Shown in pieces: positions 17,647 to 26,851 of a stretch of 64,000 nt of DNA. The first letter of the stretch is position 1. Each line of letters opens with the position of its first letter. The DNA is taken from assembly GCF_038562415.1 (NCBI RefSeq), contig NZ_JBCFBA010000025.1, positions 1 to 64,000 on the forward strand, read 5' to 3'. Both the position numbers and the translations under genes were made by a program. The notes under the pieces are model-generated. The model searched no databases, was not told the DNA's origin, and saw only the letters and a list, made by a program, of their open reading frames with translations. This stretch comes from Solidesulfovibrio sp. (lineage in GTDB: Bacteria; Desulfobacterota; Desulfovibrionia; Desulfovibrionales; Desulfovibrionaceae).

Positions 17647-18555
17647 TTAGGCGATCCGCTCATCCTCACGACCTATTTGCAGTACGTCACGGCAGTACGT
17701 GATACTGCGGATGCAAGCGTCCATTTGCTTCTCCCGGGCGACCTCAAGGGAATCATCGCCCTGGTCGTATTCGATTTCAAAGTTAATGCGATGCAGCAAG
17801 GGGGCATCACGGCGCAACTGGTCCAGCATCTTCGGGCAATTCATGTCGCCTTCGCCCAAGGCCATGCCGTGAAAACGCGCGCCGTAGGAATCCCTATCCC
17901 ATTTGTGATCGCAGAAGTGGCAGCAGATGGCCAGGGGAGCCAATTTGGCGATGGCGATTTCCGGGCCTTCGAGAACGCCCATGGAGTTCACGGTATCGAC
18001 GCATGTTTTGACCAGCGGATGATCAATCGCATTGACCAGCCAGAGCACTTCGTCGGCAAATGTTTCCGTGTGATTTTCCACAGCCAGGCTGACGCCGTAC
18101 TTTTCAAACTCGGGCAGCGCTTCAAGGATGTCGTCATGGATATCGGCCAACTGGCGCATGACCGTAGCCTGCATGGAACTACCATACAGGGGAGGCTTGC
18201 GCCGGATGTCCATGCTGTACTTTGCAATGTCTGCGCCGATCTTGTGACTGATGTAGGCGGCCTGCTTCAGGGGAATGTTGATCATGGCGTCGCATTCGCA
18301 GTCCCTGGCAAAATTCAGTTCAAGATACAGCCCGCGTTCCTTGGCCCCCTGTGCGATCTTCTCCAACCATGGATCATCCAGGTGTTCCAGATCACGCGGG
18401 GTGATATGCAGGCCGTCCAGTCCCCATTCACGAGCTTTGTCCATGAGCTCCATCAAACCGAAAACTTTCTCATGGCTTTGCGAAAACCACGTTTGCCCAA
18501 ATCCCCAAAGGTGCAACGTGTAGGTATGCATTCCAAGCTGCATCTTCCGCATCAT
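17647..18555 (-). CDS. Sugar-phosphate isomerase/epimerase-type TIM barrel protein
   Basis: The 302-residue protein starts at tandem ATGs after CCAGGAGAAC. It shows the AP-endonuclease-2/xylose-isomerase-like barrel: GMHTYTLHLWGFG, GLDGLHITPRD near 48, SLAVENHTE with a metal-type Glu near 160, KTCVDTVNSMG near 192 and FEIEYDQGDDS near 263. Such enzymes use a divalent metal to interconvert keto- and aldo-sugars or open-chain acids. It follows thiC by about 200 bases. Substrate unknown; grouping with MFS, ProC-like and IclR genes suggests catabolism. Confidence 0.8.
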   Translation of the reverse strand: MMRKMQLGMHTYTLHLWGFGQTWFSQSHEKVFGLMELMDKAREWGLDGLHITPRDLEHLDDPWLEKIAQGAKERGLYLELNFARDCECDAMINIPLKQAAYISHKIGADIAKYSMDIRRKPPLYGSSMQATVMRQLADIHDDILEALPEFEKYGVSLAVENHTETFADEVLWLVNAIDHPLVKTCVDTVNSMGVLEGPEIAIAKLAPLAICCHFCDHKWDRDSYGARFHGMALGEGDMNCPKMLDQLRRDAPLLHRINFEIEYDQGDDSLEVAREKQMDACIRSITYCRDVLQIGREDERIA

Positions 18556-18756
18556 GTTCTCCTGGGATAAGTTCAATGTTAGTCGATAATTGCAGTTTTC
18601 CGATATCCGCTCGTTACAGTGAGACGGGGATTCCCGTGGTTGCGCCCGACCGTGCAGTTTCACCCGAGCTGCCTGCCGGGAATTAACACCTCCTTGTGGT
18701 GCTGGCACCGAAGAGACCGACGTCCATCTTGGCACTCTTGCCAAGAAAGCCGTTCT

Positions 18757-20073
18757 TCACGAAACCTCGGACTCTCCGATGTGCTTGGGACAGGTCGCCT
18801 GCTCACCGGACAGCATCCGCATGGCGCAAAGAGCCCCGCACATGGCGCATTCCTTTTCCGCGGCGTGAGCGGCCCGGCGCCGGCGCAGCAGGGCGGGATC
18901 CAGGGCCCGGGCGGCCATGGTTTCCCAATCCAGGCCGGCCCGAGCCCGGGACATGGCCAGATCCCTTCCCGCCGCCCAGGGCCGTCCAAGGGCGGCCTCG
19001 GCGCTTTGGGCCGCCACGCGGCTGGCCATGACCCCGTCCCACACATCCTGCTCCGACGGCAGGGTGAGATGCTCCGCCGGCGTCAGGTAACACAGGAAAT
19101 CCGCGCCGAAATACGCGGCAAGCGCGCCGCCCACGGCCCCCGCGATGTGGTCATACCCCGGGGCGCTGTCCGTGGTCAGCGGTCCCAGGACATACAGGGG
19201 AGCCCCGCCGGTCAGGCGCTTGATCCCTTGGATTTGCGATTGGACCAGATGCAACGGCACATGCCCCGGCCCTTCGATCATGGTCTGCACGCCGCGGCTC
19301 CTGGCCCTGGCGGCCAGTTGGCCGAGGGTGATGACCTCCTCCCACTGGGCTCCGTCTCCGGCATCGGCGCCACACCCCGGGCGCAGTCCGTCCCCGAGGC
19401 TGATGGTGACGTTATGGGCCAGACAGATATCGAGAATATCGTCATACCGGGTCAAAAAAGGATTTTCCCGGCCGTGTCGCTGCATGAAGCGTCCGAGGAT
19501 CGAACCGCCGCGCGAGACAATGCCCGTGACCCGACCGGTTGCGGCGGCCAAGTCCGCGGCCCTGCGGGTCACGCCGCAGTGCAGGGTCATGAAATCGACC
19601 CCGGCCGCCGCCTGCGCGGCAATTTCGGAAAGGATCTCCTCCTCGGTGAAGTCGCTGGGGTCGCCGCTGGCGGCAAGGTGACGTTGGGCCACGCCATACA
19701 GGGGCACGGTGCCGAGCGGCAGCGGGAGGGAGGCGAGGAGATCGCGGCGCATGGCGAATAAATCCCCCGCGGTGGACAAGTCCATGACGGTATGCGCACC
19801 GGCCGCCATGGCCAGGCGGGCTTTTTTCTGCTCCATTGCCATGTCGGTCACCAGCATCGAAGTGCCGATATTGGCATTGATTTTCACCTGGGCCGGCTGG
19901 CCGACAATGGTGGGGATGCCCCCAACGTGTCGCGGGTTGGCCAGAACAACCATGCGCCCGGAATCAACAGCGGACAGCATCGTTTCCCGGGAGAGGCTTT
20001 CTTTTCGCGCCAGTTCGTCGCCCCTGGCATGCAGCAATGCGGCAAGAATGTTATTGTTGTTGAGAATAGACAT
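18757..20073 (-). CDS. thiC: ThiC-family phosphomethylpyrimidine synthase, short form
   Basis: The 438-residue protein matches the short anaerobic ThiC form: ANPRHVGGIPTIVGQP, KINANIGTS near 65, GAHTVMDLSTAGD near 92, GVDFMTLHCGVTR near 150, SLGDGLRPGCGADAGDGAQ near 225, and MIEGPGHVPLH near 270. The C-terminal Fe-S motif is CAMCGALC, CX2CX3C, one residue shorter than the CX2CX4C I expect. ThiC converts AIR to HMP-phosphate for thiamine. A cobamide-ligand paralogue (BzaF-type) cannot be excluded. It starts 32 bases after the ProC-like gene, and I see no TPP riboswitch before it. Confidence 0.85.
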   Translation of the reverse strand: MSILNNNNILAALLHARGDELARKESLSRETMLSAVDSGRMVVLANPRHVGGIPTIVGQPAQVKINANIGTSMLVTDMAMEQKKARLAMAAGAHTVMDLSTAGDLFAMRRDLLASLPLPLGTVPLYGVAQRHLAASGDPSDFTEEEILSEIAAQAAAGVDFMTLHCGVTRRAADLAAATGRVTGIVSRGGSILGRFMQRHGRENPFLTRYDDILDICLAHNVTISLGDGLRPGCGADAGDGAQWEEVITLGQLAARARSRGVQTMIEGPGHVPLHLVQSQIQGIKRLTGGAPLYVLGPLTTDSAPGYDHIAGAVGGALAAYFGADFLCYLTPAEHLTLPSEQDVWDGVMASRVAAQSAEAALGRPWAAGRDLAMSRARAGLDWETMAARALDPALLRRRRAAHAAEKECAMCGALCAMRMLSGEQATCPKHIGESEVS

Positions 20074-20105
20074 AGATCTCCCGAAGTATTCCCCTTTGGT
20101 CCGAC

Positions 20106-20969
20106 TTATTTTTCAGGACAAAAGTCCTTGTCCATGAGCCTGCCTTGATCCAATGCCATTTTGACGGCGTCAATCAAGTGGCCACGGAGTCCGACGCGAT
20201 CAAGATGATTGAGCCCGGCAATGGTCATTCCGGCAGGCGAAACGCCCTGTTCGCGAAGCAGTGCGGGGTGCGTTCCCGTTGTCGCGGCAAGGCTGCCGCA
20301 CCCCTCCAGCAGCGCCACGGCGATCATGAGGGATTCCTTCCTGCCAAGGCCCGCACTGACGCCCGCTTCGGCAAGACTTTCCAGGATATGAAAAAGGAAT
20401 GCGGGTCCACACCCGGCGAGGGCGGTAAAAACGTTCATTTTGCTTTCTTCGAATTCCACAACACAACCAATGGCCTCAAACAAATTCCGAATGCGTTGAA
20501 CGGTATCCGGGGAAACACCCGGGGATACGCACAAGCCGAATATCCCCTTGCCGACTTGCACAAGGATATTTGGCATAATACGAACGACATCAAACGTTTC
20601 CCCGGCCAAGGCCGCAAGGGAAGACAGCGTCACCCCAGCCGCAAGGGAGACGAGGATCTTTTTGTGCGCTGCCATTGCTGGCGGAGCGATCGTGACGACT
20701 TTCTTGACAACCTCATGGACTTGCTCTGGCCGGACCGCTACGAGAATCAAGTCCGATTTTGAGACAAGATCAGACAAATCGAAGGTCGATTCTATCCCGA
20801 ATGCGTCCAATGCACGTCGCTGCTCATCTTTATTGACACAGACACAGAGCGAATAGTTTGTGACGGCCAACCGGCTATTCGGAAAAGCCTTGGCCAGGGC
20901 CGTCCCCATACTGCCGCAACCGATCATGCCGATTGCGTACCGAACCGCATGTCCATCCATAGCAATCAT
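20106..20969 (-). CDS. Pyrroline-5-carboxylate reductase-like protein (ProC family)
   Basis: The 287-residue form starts at MIAMDGHAV; an earlier in-frame Met would run nearly to the MFS stop and has no better ribosome site. The N-terminal Rossmann fold has GMIGCGSMG near residue 20. The middle has LILVAVRPEQV and VSLAAGVTL. The C-terminal ProC dimer domain has ALAGCGPAF, ALLEGC and the end motif SPAGMTIAGLNHL. It reduces pyrroline-5-carboxylate or a related cyclic imine with NAD(P)H. Its place between MFS and thiC suggests a substrate-specific paralogue rather than housekeeping ProC. Confidence 0.8.
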   Translation of the reverse strand: MIAMDGHAVRYAIGMIGCGSMGTALAKAFPNSRLAVTNYSLCVCVNKDEQRRALDAFGIESTFDLSDLVSKSDLILVAVRPEQVHEVVKKVVTIAPPAMAAHKKILVSLAAGVTLSSLAALAGETFDVVRIMPNILVQVGKGIFGLCVSPGVSPDTVQRIRNLFEAIGCVVEFEESKMNVFTALAGCGPAFLFHILESLAEAGVSAGLGRKESLMIAVALLEGCGSLAATTGTHPALLREQGVSPAGMTIAGLNHLDRVGLRGHLIDAVKMALDQGRLMDKDFCPEK

Positions 20970-21034
20970 CCCCACCGAGTTCCTCTTGTCCTGCGAAGCG
21001 CGCACCGATGATGACTGGATACCGGCTGGCAATG

Positions 21035-22378
21035 CTAAATTTCCACCGTTTTTGACAGGCATGCCGCGTCCTCCAGGCTATGGTGCCGTGTCTCGGGAGC
21101 CATTTTCCAGCTCACCAAGAAGCCGACGCCCGTGATCGCGGCCGCAATGATCATGGTCGTTCCAATGCCGAGGTCGGCGATGGCGACGGGGACCAGGTAT
21201 GTTCCAATGGCGGCGCCAAACCGGCTTAAAGAGGAGGCCAGGCCAACGGCGGAAGCGCGGATCTCCGTCGGGAAAAGCTCATTGGGATAAACGAACTGCA
21301 GGGTCTGCGCGCCGCCGGTAAAAATGGCATACGCAGAGAAGAAGAGCATTATGACATAGGGGGAGGAGTCGTGGTATATTCCCAGGAAAAGCAAGGCGAG
21401 GCCCGACCAGAAAAAGCTATGGAGTAAAAGAAGCCGGCGGCCGAGTTTGTTGATGACCAACAGGGAGATCACCGTGCCGAGCAAAAACAGAACCATGATC
21501 ACCGACGAACCAGAAGTTCCGGCGCGTTCCGTCAAACCCAACGCTTCGAAAATTGTCGGACAGAAGGCGTACACGGCAAACAGCGGTATGATCGCGCAAC
21601 TCCAGAATATGGTAATAAAGATCATTCTTGGGCCATATCCGGCTTTGAACAGCGCGGAGACACCAACGTTCTGCGCATTTGATTCTTCATCGACGTCAAT
21701 GACTTGGTCATGCTTGCCGCACACCATTGTCAAGACGGAATTGGCTTCCGCATAACGACCATTCTTGAGGAGCCAGCGCGGAGATTCCGGTGTCCCGCGG
21801 CGCATAAACATGAAGATGGCCGTCGGCAATGCCGCGCTTGCCAGCATCCAGCGCCATCCGTCCGGTCCGATGCCCAGCATCCATTCGCCAACCACATAGG
21901 CCACGGCAGCCCCGACAAACCACATGGCCAGGATGAATCCGATAAACGGGCCGCGGTATTTTTTCGGCGTGAATTCCGCGAGCAAGGATGTTGCGATGGG
22001 GTAGTCGGCGCCGACGGAAATGCCCAAAATCAACCGCCAGACAAACAAGCTCATGGCGCTCTCGACCCAAAACTGCGCGATGGAGGAAACGCCGATAGCG
22101 ATAAGATCGATGGTATACAGGATGTGGCGCCCATACTTATCGGTGAACACTCCCCCGAAAAAGCCGCCCAGGATAATACCGATCAGGGCGGATGCGCCAA
22201 TCAGGCCTTGCCATGTCAGGGACAAATTCAGTTGAGGCGTGGCCTGAACGAGGGCAATTCCGACAATACTCAATACATAGCCATCAAGAAATGGGCCGCC
22301 CGATGAATAGATCAGGAGTTTTTTATGGAAAGCGTTCAGTGGGGCGCAATCAAGAATATCTGTCAATTGAGCTGGCAT
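21035..22378 (-). CDS. MFS transporter, sugar-porter-like (first)
   Basis: The 447-residue protein starts at MPAQLTD, preceded by GGAAGG at 7 bases. It has 12 hydrophobic segments and the MFS loop motifs DKYGRHI (2-3), EFTPKKYRG and FMRRGTPESPRWLL (central loop), and VINKLGRR (8-9). These place it near the SP/AAHS-type proton symporters. The downstream ProC-like, thiC and isomerase genes run in the same direction. It probably imports an organic acid, sugar or amine; none can be singled out. The second MFS protein at 29544 is related but distinct. Confidence 0.85.
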   Translation of the reverse strand: MPAQLTDILDCAPLNAFHKKLLIYSSGGPFLDGYVLSIVGIALVQATPQLNLSLTWQGLIGASALIGIILGGFFGGVFTDKYGRHILYTIDLIAIGVSSIAQFWVESAMSLFVWRLILGISVGADYPIATSLLAEFTPKKYRGPFIGFILAMWFVGAAVAYVVGEWMLGIGPDGWRWMLASAALPTAIFMFMRRGTPESPRWLLKNGRYAEANSVLTMVCGKHDQVIDVDEESNAQNVGVSALFKAGYGPRMIFITIFWSCAIIPLFAVYAFCPTIFEALGLTERAGTSGSSVIMVLFLLGTVISLLVINKLGRRLLLLHSFFWSGLALLFLGIYHDSSPYVIMLFFSAYAIFTGGAQTLQFVYPNELFPTEIRASAVGLASSLSRFGAAIGTYLVPVAIADLGIGTTMIIAAAITGVGFLVSWKMAPETRHHSLEDAACLSKTVEI

Positions 22379-22670
22379 GATATACCTTCCCATCTTGATG
22401 GTTAAGAAAATGGCTATCTCTGAGCGATGGCGCGTCCTTGGTGCAATTTTTTGAAAGTTGGTCAATTATAAAGACATAGTGCACGTCTGATACATGTCGG
22501 ATGCATCTAAAGATCCTGGTCAACCTCAAGGCGTCGAAGCCTGCTGCAATCACCCGCCGCGACAGGAACCGTTGCTTCCTGGGCAAGGAACAGGGTCAAG
22601 GGATTTCCCATAGCCAGACCTTAACCGGGCATCCGCGTCCATCGAGTGATCGCAGCAGGCGCGGCGGCAA
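22379..22670. other. Intergenic between MFS gene and ridA
   Basis: No ORF is supported. It contains the hairpin CAGGAA-N7-TTCCTG near 22562-22580 and AT-rich DNA before the MFS start that should hold its promoter. The operator motif found elsewhere in the island is not seen here. Confidence 0.4.
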
Positions 22671-23051
22671 CTAGGCGGGAAACTCCGCCACGGCATCCAT
22701 TTCGAGCAAGGCATTCTGGGCGATCCTGCTCACTTCAACCGTGACCCTGGCGGGTTTGTGATCCCCCATGAACTGGGCATAGACGGTGTTAAACCCAGCG
22801 AAATCGTCCCAATTGGCCAGGAAGACCGTCGTCTTGACAACATTTTTCACGCTGAGCTCGGCAGACGAAAGGACCGAAATCAGATTTTTCATGGTCTGGG
22901 CCGTCTGCGCGGCAATATCCGCGCCGACAAGTTTCCCGGTAACGGGATCGAAAGGCACCTGGCCGGACGTATAGAACATCTTTCCACTGCGAATCGCATG
23001 CGAATAAGGCCCGCAAGGAGCCGGACTATGCTTGTCGTTGACGTATTCCAT
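22671..23051 (-). CDS. ridA: RidA-family enamine/imine deaminase
   Basis: The 126-residue protein starts at MEYVNDKHS. It shows APCGPYSHAIRSGKM, FYTSGQVPFDP, VVKTTVFLANWDDF and HKPARVTVEV with the conserved Arg that binds the carboxylate, then LLEMDAVAEF. RidA proteins hydrolyse reactive enamines and imines to ketones or 2-oxoacids and ammonia. It is last in the korABCD-synthetase run (85-base gap). It probably clears the imine product of the FAD dehydrogenase at 28089. Confidence 0.9.
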   Translation of the reverse strand: MEYVNDKHSPAPCGPYSHAIRSGKMFYTSGQVPFDPVTGKLVGADIAAQTAQTMKNLISVLSSAELSVKNVVKTTVFLANWDDFAGFNTVYAQFMGDHKPARVTVEVSRIAQNALLEMDAVAEFPA

Positions 23052-23135
23052 AAAATCCTCCGCAGCACAATTGCGTTCTCTGTGATCGCCGCGCCATGCA
23101 AGGCATAGGGATGCATGGCGCGGCAAAACATGGCC

Positions 23136-25301
23136 TTACATCTCGTTGCTTGGCCGCAAAACGATTCTGGCGTCAACGATGTCGACGCCATCCTCCGTGG
23201 CAAACACAGGGTTCAGATCGACCTCGGCCACGTCCGCAAGTTCGGTGACCATGTGGGACAGCTTGCTCACGGCCTCGGCCAGTGCCGCCACATTGGCGCC
23301 CTTTTGGCCACGCACGCCTTCGAGCAAAGGAGAGCCTTTGATCTCCCGGATCATGCCCTCGGCTTCGGGAACGTTGATCGGCGCCACGCGGAAGGAGACG
23401 TCCTTGAGCACTTCCACGAAGATACCGCCCAGGCCAAACATGACCGTCTGGCCGAAGGTCGTGTCGAAGCTGCTCCCGATGATGCACTCGATGCCGCCCG
23501 GGAGCATGGGCGTCACCATGACGCCGTAGATCTCGGCCAACGCGTCGTATCTCCGCGCATTGCCAAGGAGTTTGTCGTACGCTTGGCGGGCCTGCTCCTC
23601 CGACGCGACGTTGAGGCAGACGCCCCCCGCGTCGGTTTTATGCAAAATGTCGGGGGAGACGATTTTCATGACGACCTTGCTCCCGCCGAACTTGGAGAAG
23701 AGCTTTGCGGCTTCGTCGGCATGCTTCGCCAGGCCGTATTCCGGCATAGTGAAGCCGTAGGCGCGCAAGACCTCGCGCGCTTCGGTCTCCACCAGGTTCA
23801 CCCGGGTTTGCGCACGCGCCATGTCGAAGATGGCCCGCACCCGGGCATGCCGGTCGGCGGGAAGCTGCGGCGGCTTGGCCGCGAGCTCCTTCCTGATCCG
23901 CTCCTGGCGGGCGCCATAGCCGACCAGGGCTCCCATGGCGCGCATGGCCGCATCGATGGCCCCGTACACCGGGAAGCCGTGTTCCATGATATATTGCAGG
24001 CTGTCGGGACACTGCGGCTGGTAGATGGAGTGCATGACCACGGGCTTGTCGGATTTCGCGGCGCGTTCCACAAGGCTTTTGGCCACATCCATTTCCAACT
24101 GGCGGAATTCCTCGGAAAGATCGCAGTATCCGCCATACAGGCCGACGATCACGAGGCCGTCCACGTCAGGGTCGGCCAGCAGCACCTCCGCGCAACGGTC
24201 GAAGACCCACATGTCGGCTTCCGGGGTCCCGGCCAAATCAACGGGATTTTTCACCGGGCAGTGGGGTTTCAAGATCGCGCGGAGCTTTTTCTGGGTCTCG
24301 TCGGAAAGCACGAGGGCGTTCAAACCGAACCGTTCGGCCGTGTCCGTGGCCATGACGCCATGTCCGCCGCCATCGGTGAGAATCGCGATGCGGTTGCCTT
24401 TGGCCGGCTTGCAGCGGGAAAAGGCTTCGCCCACATCGAGAAGCTCGTTGGGCGAATCCACCCGGATAACGCCCGCCTGGCTGAGCGCGGCATCAAAGAC
24501 CTTCTCGCTCCCGGCCAGGGAGCCCGTATGGGAAACGGCGGCCCTGGCGCCCGCGGCGCTGCGGCCGATTTTGATGGCGGCAACGGGTTTGTTCAGGGCC
24601 GTGCGCCGGGCTTTCTCGAGAAAGTCCCGCCCGTCGTTCACGGAGGAGACCCGCAGGCCCTCCATGTACATCATGACGACGCGCGTCGCCTCGTCCTGGC
24701 CGAGATACTCCACGAAATCGGCGAACCGCAGGTCGATCTGGTTGCCGATGGTGGCCCAGCCGCTGTATCCCAGGCCACGCTTCTTGGCGTTGAAGTTGAT
24801 GTCGATGCCGAAGTTGCCGCTTTGCAGCACAAGCCCCATGTGGCCCTTGTCCAGGTCGATGATGCTGGCGTTGAGGCTGGCGGGCGCGCTGAACATGCCC
24901 ATGCAGTTGGGGCCCATGATGCGCATGCCGGCCTTGGAGGCGATGGCGAGCATTTCCTTTTCCAGGGCCTTGCCTTCGGGCCCGGTCTCGCCAAAGCCCG
25001 TGGACACGACGATCACGGCCTTGACGCCCTTGTCGGCACATTCCTGGAGGACCGGAAGAATGTATTTCGGGGCAATGCCAATAATCGCCAGGTCGATCGA
25101 CGCCGGCACGTCCGAGATGGAGGTGTAGGGCTTGCGCCCCAGGATATCGGCTGCCGCCGTTTTGGAGATGAGATACAAGTCACCGGTGAATTTGTTGTCG
25201 ATCAAGCTTTTGGCCGTCCAATACCCGTATTTCTTGGTATCGGAAGAAGCGCCGACGAGGGCGACGCTTTTGGGCTTGAAAAGAGGAGTCAGGTCTGCCA
25301 T
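23136..25301 (-). CDS. acdA: ADP-forming acyl-CoA synthetase, fused alpha-beta
   Basis: The 721-residue protein has a CoA-binding domain (VALVGASSDTKKYGYW), succinyl-CoA-ligase-like domains with GPNCMGMF near 130, the phospho-His loop region AAVSHTGSLAG near 270, and a C-terminal ATP-grasp beta part with SKVVMKIVSPDILHKTDAGG near 545. The order is that of fused archaeal and bacterial Acd enzymes. They convert acyl-CoA, ADP and phosphate to acid, CoA and ATP. Right behind korABCD, it conserves energy from the acyl-CoA made there. Acetate, aryl and branched-chain specificity cannot be told apart. Confidence 0.9.
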   Translation of the reverse strand: MADLTPLFKPKSVALVGASSDTKKYGYWTAKSLIDNKFTGDLYLISKTAAADILGRKPYTSISDVPASIDLAIIGIAPKYILPVLQECADKGVKAVIVVSTGFGETGPEGKALEKEMLAIASKAGMRIMGPNCMGMFSAPASLNASIIDLDKGHMGLVLQSGNFGIDINFNAKKRGLGYSGWATIGNQIDLRFADFVEYLGQDEATRVVMMYMEGLRVSSVNDGRDFLEKARRTALNKPVAAIKIGRSAAGARAAVSHTGSLAGSEKVFDAALSQAGVIRVDSPNELLDVGEAFSRCKPAKGNRIAILTDGGGHGVMATDTAERFGLNALVLSDETQKKLRAILKPHCPVKNPVDLAGTPEADMWVFDRCAEVLLADPDVDGLVIVGLYGGYCDLSEEFRQLEMDVAKSLVERAAKSDKPVVMHSIYQPQCPDSLQYIMEHGFPVYGAIDAAMRAMGALVGYGARQERIRKELAAKPPQLPADRHARVRAIFDMARAQTRVNLVETEAREVLRAYGFTMPEYGLAKHADEAAKLFSKFGGSKVVMKIVSPDILHKTDAGGVCLNVASEEQARQAYDKLLGNARRYDALAEIYGVMVTPMLPGGIECIIGSSFDTTFGQTVMFGLGGIFVEVLKDVSFRVAPINVPEAEGMIREIKGSPLLEGVRGQKGANVAALAEAVSKLSHMVTELADVAEVDLNPVFATEDGVDIVDARIVLRPSNEM

Positions 25302-25323
25302 TGATGCGCAACCTCGCGATGTC

Positions 25324-25548
25324 TTACAGTTCCGTTTCGATAACGCCGATAGCGACGTCAGGGCATACGATACGACAAATGTTGCATTTGACACATTTTT
25401 CCGGATAGATTTGCGTTACATAGGCATATCCCTGACTGTTCAAGGACGACCCTATGCCAAGAGTCTTCTTGGGGCAGGCGATCACGCAAAGTCCACAAGA
25501 CTTGCAGCGCGCACTCTCGATCAGGTGCAGCTTATTTTCCTTGCTCAT
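25324..25548 (-). CDS. korD: 2[4Fe-4S] ferredoxin subunit of 2-oxoacid oxidoreductase (delta)
   Basis: The 74-residue protein has two ferredoxin motifs, CKSCGLCVIACPK near 15-27 and CVKCNICRIVCPD near 52-64, each CX2CX2CX3CP. Its stop is 22 bases before the synthetase start, and its start overlaps the gamma gene by ATGA. It carries electrons from the catalytic subunits to free ferredoxin. Confidence 0.9.
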   Translation of the reverse strand: MSKENKLHLIESARCKSCGLCVIACPKKTLGIGSSLNSQGYAYVTQIYPEKCVKCNICRIVCPDVAIGVIETEL

Positions 25549-26099
25549 TTGGTCACCACCTTTTCCACGGCATTGATCCCATTGTTCAATGCTTTAAGAT
25601 TGACTTCGAGCAAGGCGGCTTTCTTTTTGCCCATGAGATCTTCAAGAGCGCTACTGACGCTCGCGGCGCCCAGCATTCCCGTCGCTCGGACCACCGCGCC
25701 AAGCATGATGATGTTGGCGACACGCACATTTCCCATTTCCTGGGCCATTTCGGAAACAGGAACGGATATCTGTCGAACCTCGGGCCGGGTGAGTTGCTTT
25801 TCAACGAGAGAGCTATTCACAAAAAGCATCCCCCCTGGCTTCACGCTTTCCAGGGCGGTCTGGTATATGCTCTCACTCATGGCGACGGCGACGTCGGCGT
25901 CCGCTTCCACGATAGGGTTGCCGATGGGGTCATCCGAAATGATCACGTAGCCCGTCGAGTCTCCACCACGCTGCTCGATGCCGTATGTTTGCGTCATCAC
26001 GACCTGCTTCGCCTCTTTGATGCCCGCCAGACACACCAGCTTGGCCATCAGGGCAGCCCCCTGTCCGCCGGAACCGGAAAATGCGCATTTATGCTTCAT
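25545..26099 (-). CDS. korC: 2-oxoacid:ferredoxin oxidoreductase gamma subunit
   Basis: The 184-residue protein matches the POR/KOR gamma domain: FSGSGGQGAALMAKLVCLAG at the N-terminus, TYGIEQRGGDSTGYVIIS near 42, and VANIIMLGAVVRATG near 125. It starts inside the beta gene end (11-base overlap), so synthesis is coupled. The gamma subunit takes part in CoA and interface contacts. Confidence 0.92.
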   Translation of the reverse strand: MKHKCAFSGSGGQGAALMAKLVCLAGIKEAKQVVMTQTYGIEQRGGDSTGYVIISDDPIGNPIVEADADVAVAMSESIYQTALESVKPGGMLFVNSSLVEKQLTRPEVRQISVPVSEMAQEMGNVRVANIIMLGAVVRATGMLGAASVSSALEDLMGKKKAALLEVNLKALNNGINAVEKVVTK

Positions 26100-26850
26100 T
26101 GCTTTGCTCCAGTTTATTGATGAAGACTTGGGGCTTGAAATAGTCGAGCGCCTCATTGGCGGACCAGGCGTAGGCGTCCTCGACCTTTTTCTTGAGCCCT
26201 GTGGGACAAGGCACGATCACTTCCACGTACGAAAATCCCAGCTTGTCGATCTGGCACGCAAAGGCATTGCGGATGCTTTTGGCTGCCTTGGTAATCGTTT
26301 TCGGCGTCACCACGGTTTCCCGCGCCAGATAGGCGACGCCGTTCATGGCGCGCATCAGTTCCGGCACCAGCAACGGAAATCCGTGAAGATGGACATCACG
26401 GCCTTTTCCCGTGGTGGCGGTCACTTGTCCGGCGAGGCTGGTCGGCGACATCTGGCCGCCCGTCATGCCGAACAGCGAGTTGTTGACCATGATGCAGGTA
26501 ATGGGCATGCCGCGATTGGCGGCGTGCAGCAGTTCCGCCAAACCGATGGCGCTCATGTCGCCGTCGCCTTGGTAGGTGTAAACGATGTTGTCCGGCATCC
26601 CGAGCTTGTAGCCCACCGCGACAGCCGGCGAACGACCGTGCATGGCTTCAATGGCGTCGATATCCATGTAGTGATGCGAGAAGCCGCCGCAGCCGATGCC
26701 GACCACCGAGACGGTCTTTTCCCTGATGCCAAGCCCTTCGATGGCTTCCGCGACGAGGCGCGTGACAATGCCGTGGCCGCACCCGGGGCAGTAACTGAAC
26801 AGCTTGTCGAATTTGAGTGTTTTTCCGTAATAATCAGCAAGTGTCTGCAT
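26089..26850 (-). CDS. korB: 2-oxoacid:ferredoxin oxidoreductase beta (ThDP-binding) subunit
   Basis: The 253-residue protein has the cluster region SYCPGCGHGIVTRL near 20, VGIGCGGFSHHYMDIDA near 50 and the ThDP motif QGDGDMSAIG...MVNN (about 93-123), followed by GMTGGQMSPTS. It binds thiamine diphosphate and forms the active centre with the alpha subunit. Only 1 base separates it from korA. Confidence 0.93.
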   Translation of the reverse strand: MQTLADYYGKTLKFDKLFSYCPGCGHGIVTRLVAEAIEGLGIREKTVSVVGIGCGGFSHHYMDIDAIEAMHGRSPAVAVGYKLGMPDNIVYTYQGDGDMSAIGLAELLHAANRGMPITCIMVNNSLFGMTGGQMSPTSLAGQVTATTGKGRDVHLHGFPLLVPELMRAMNGVAYLARETVVTPKTITKAAKSIRNAFACQIDKLGFSYVEVIVPCPTGLKKKVEDAYAWSANEALDYFKPQVFINKLEQSNEA

Positions 26851-26851
26851 G

